In this document: positions 62,999 through 64,000 of the stretch, one piece after another
How the letters are laid out: each line of letters starts with the position of its first letter
Numbering within the stretch: position 1 is the first letter of the stretch
Source of the DNA: Aplysia californica
Taxonomy: Eukaryota; Mollusca; Gastropoda; Aplysiida; Aplysiidae
Assembly: GCF_000002075.1 (NCBI RefSeq)
Contig: NW_004797307.1
Span: 129,236 to 193,235, forward strand
Length of the DNA: 64,000 nt
Direction of reading: 5' to 3'
Position numbers and translations under genes: made by a program
Notes under the pieces: generated by a model
The model's input: only the letters and a program-made list of their open reading frames with translations
The model's database searches: none
What the model was told of the DNA's origin: nothing

Positions 62999-63200
62999 TT
63001 AACCCTATCCGTGCGTCGTGTTTTACTATCGTATCCTTTACTCGTTAATCCGATCTGAGCTTTGCATGGCAGTGTGTCAAAATGATTTTTTGAGAAATGC
63101 TGAAAGTTTCAAAGAGATCTTTGTTCTAAAAGTATTCTTAAATTTGAAGAATACAACCCAGGGGGTACAAAATGACCCCAGGGCGTACGGATAGGGTTAA
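62999..63200. mobile_element. piggyBac-like MITE with TTAA duplication (194 bp)
   Basis: TTAA at 62,999-63,002 and 63,197-63,200 flank CCCTATCCGTGCG and CGTACGGATAGGG, inverted with one mismatch. Confidence 0.8.
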
Positions 63201-63260
63201 GGACAATACATATCGTCGGCAGAGAATTCTAACCGTCTAAATCCAAATTTTCTCGAATTG

Positions 63261-63950
63261 CTTTTTTCCTTAAAATAGATTGACATAACGAATGGCTACG
63301 TCCTATTAAAATCTAGAACAATTTTGACAAACAAAAGTCTTGTTTTAAAGAGAAATTCTAACCGTATATTCCGACTGACTTCCGTGACTGAAGAATTCTA
63401 ACCGTCTAACTCGTTTAGGTAGTCCGCCATTGTGGATCACGGCGATAACGTTACGCTCTGAAGGAGGCGTTTGATTATAAATAAAATTCTTTTTTCCTTA
63501 AAATAGATCGACATGACGAATGGCTACGTCCTATTAAAATCTAGAACGATTTTGACAAACAAAAGTCTTGTTTTAAAGAGAAATTCTAACCGTATATTCC
63601 GACTGACTTCCGTGACTGAAGAATTCTAACCGTCTAACTCGTTTAGGTAGTCCGCCATTGTGGATCACGGCGATAACGTTACGCTCTGAAGGAGGCGTTT
63701 GATTATAAATAAAATTCTTTTTTCCTTAAAATAGATCGATATGACGAATGGCTACGTCCTATTAAAATCTAGAACGATTTTGACAAACAAAAGTCTTGTT
63801 TTAAAGAGAAATTCTAACCGTATATTCCGACTGGCTTCGGTGACTGAAGAATTCTAACCATCTAACTCGTTTAGGTAGCTCGCCATTGTGGATCACGGCG
63901 ATAAAGTTTTGCTCTGATGGAGGCGTTTGATTTTAAATAAATGTAAAATC
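63261..63950. repeat. Tandem repeat, unit 228 bp, three copies
   Basis: CTTTTTTCCTTAAAATAGAT starts copies at 63,261, 63,489 and 63,717. Copies are a few percent apart. Each contains AAATTCTAACCGTATATTCC, TCTAACTCGTTTAGGTAG and GTGGATCACGGCGATAACG. The array may continue past known sequence on neither side: flanks differ. Confidence 0.92.
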
Positions 63951-64000
63951 AGAAAAGGTTGCTTTTGTTAAAGGGTTGGTTGACTGTGTCGAGCCTGTGG

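Noticed and set aside
1-64000. LTR retrotransposons, endogenous viruses or Polinton-like elements
   Set aside because: No long direct terminal repeats, gag, integrase, capsid or envelope-like frames were recognised; the only reverse transcriptase belongs to a LINE.

Overview
This is a 64-kb stretch of an animal nuclear genome with three spliced host genes in long, repeat-filled introns. The proteins are closest in feel to invertebrate (lophotrochozoan) orthologues. The very repeat-rich background, abundant TAGATC palindromic repeats, tRNA-derived SINEs and an RTE-type LINE suggest a mollusc, probably a gastropod. That assignment is an inference from style, not a proven identification.

Layout. 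(1) ERCC1, the XPF partner in nucleotide excision repair, runs on the + strand from about 312 to 22,269 in eleven exons. The exon lengths sum to 954 nt, a clean 317-aa reading frame. (2) RPL9 (ribosomal protein uL6) lies on the - strand from 41,097 back to 28,253 in five coding exons (188 aa), with a 5'-UTR intron and probably a non-coding first exon several kb upstream. ERCC1 and RPL9 converge tail to tail over a 6-kb repeat-filled interval. (3) TSR3, the 18S rRNA aminocarboxypropyltransferase, runs on the + strand from 51,231 to 62,011 in six coding exons (346 aa). RPL9 and TSR3 diverge head to head across about 10 kb dominated by a long inverted repeat and MITEs. Both RPL9 and TSR3 serve the ribosome, but nothing here proves co-regulation. 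No RNA gene, CRISPR array or prokaryotic feature was found.

Everything else is mobile or simple-sequence DNA. There is a 5'-truncated RTE-like LINE with a 12-bp target-site duplication in RPL9 intron 1. Five TTAA-flanked piggyBac-like elements are present, along with a family of TA-flanked, Tigger/pogo-like MITEs between 32 and 51 kb. Several other terminal-inverted-repeat (TIR) elements, a SINE family with six copies and other dispersed repeats were also found. Tandem duplications with units of 203-246 bp occur at six places. No LTR retroelement or other virus-like element was recognised.

The most unusual structures are: a 766-bp minisatellite that flips orientation in the middle (56,452-57,217); two arrays of a 50-bp hairpin unit with a G-rich loop in the same TSR3 intron; a roughly 0.8-kb-armed inverted repeat at 45.3-48.3 kb; and short palindromes that look like two ends of a 2.8-kb TIR element joined with nothing between them.
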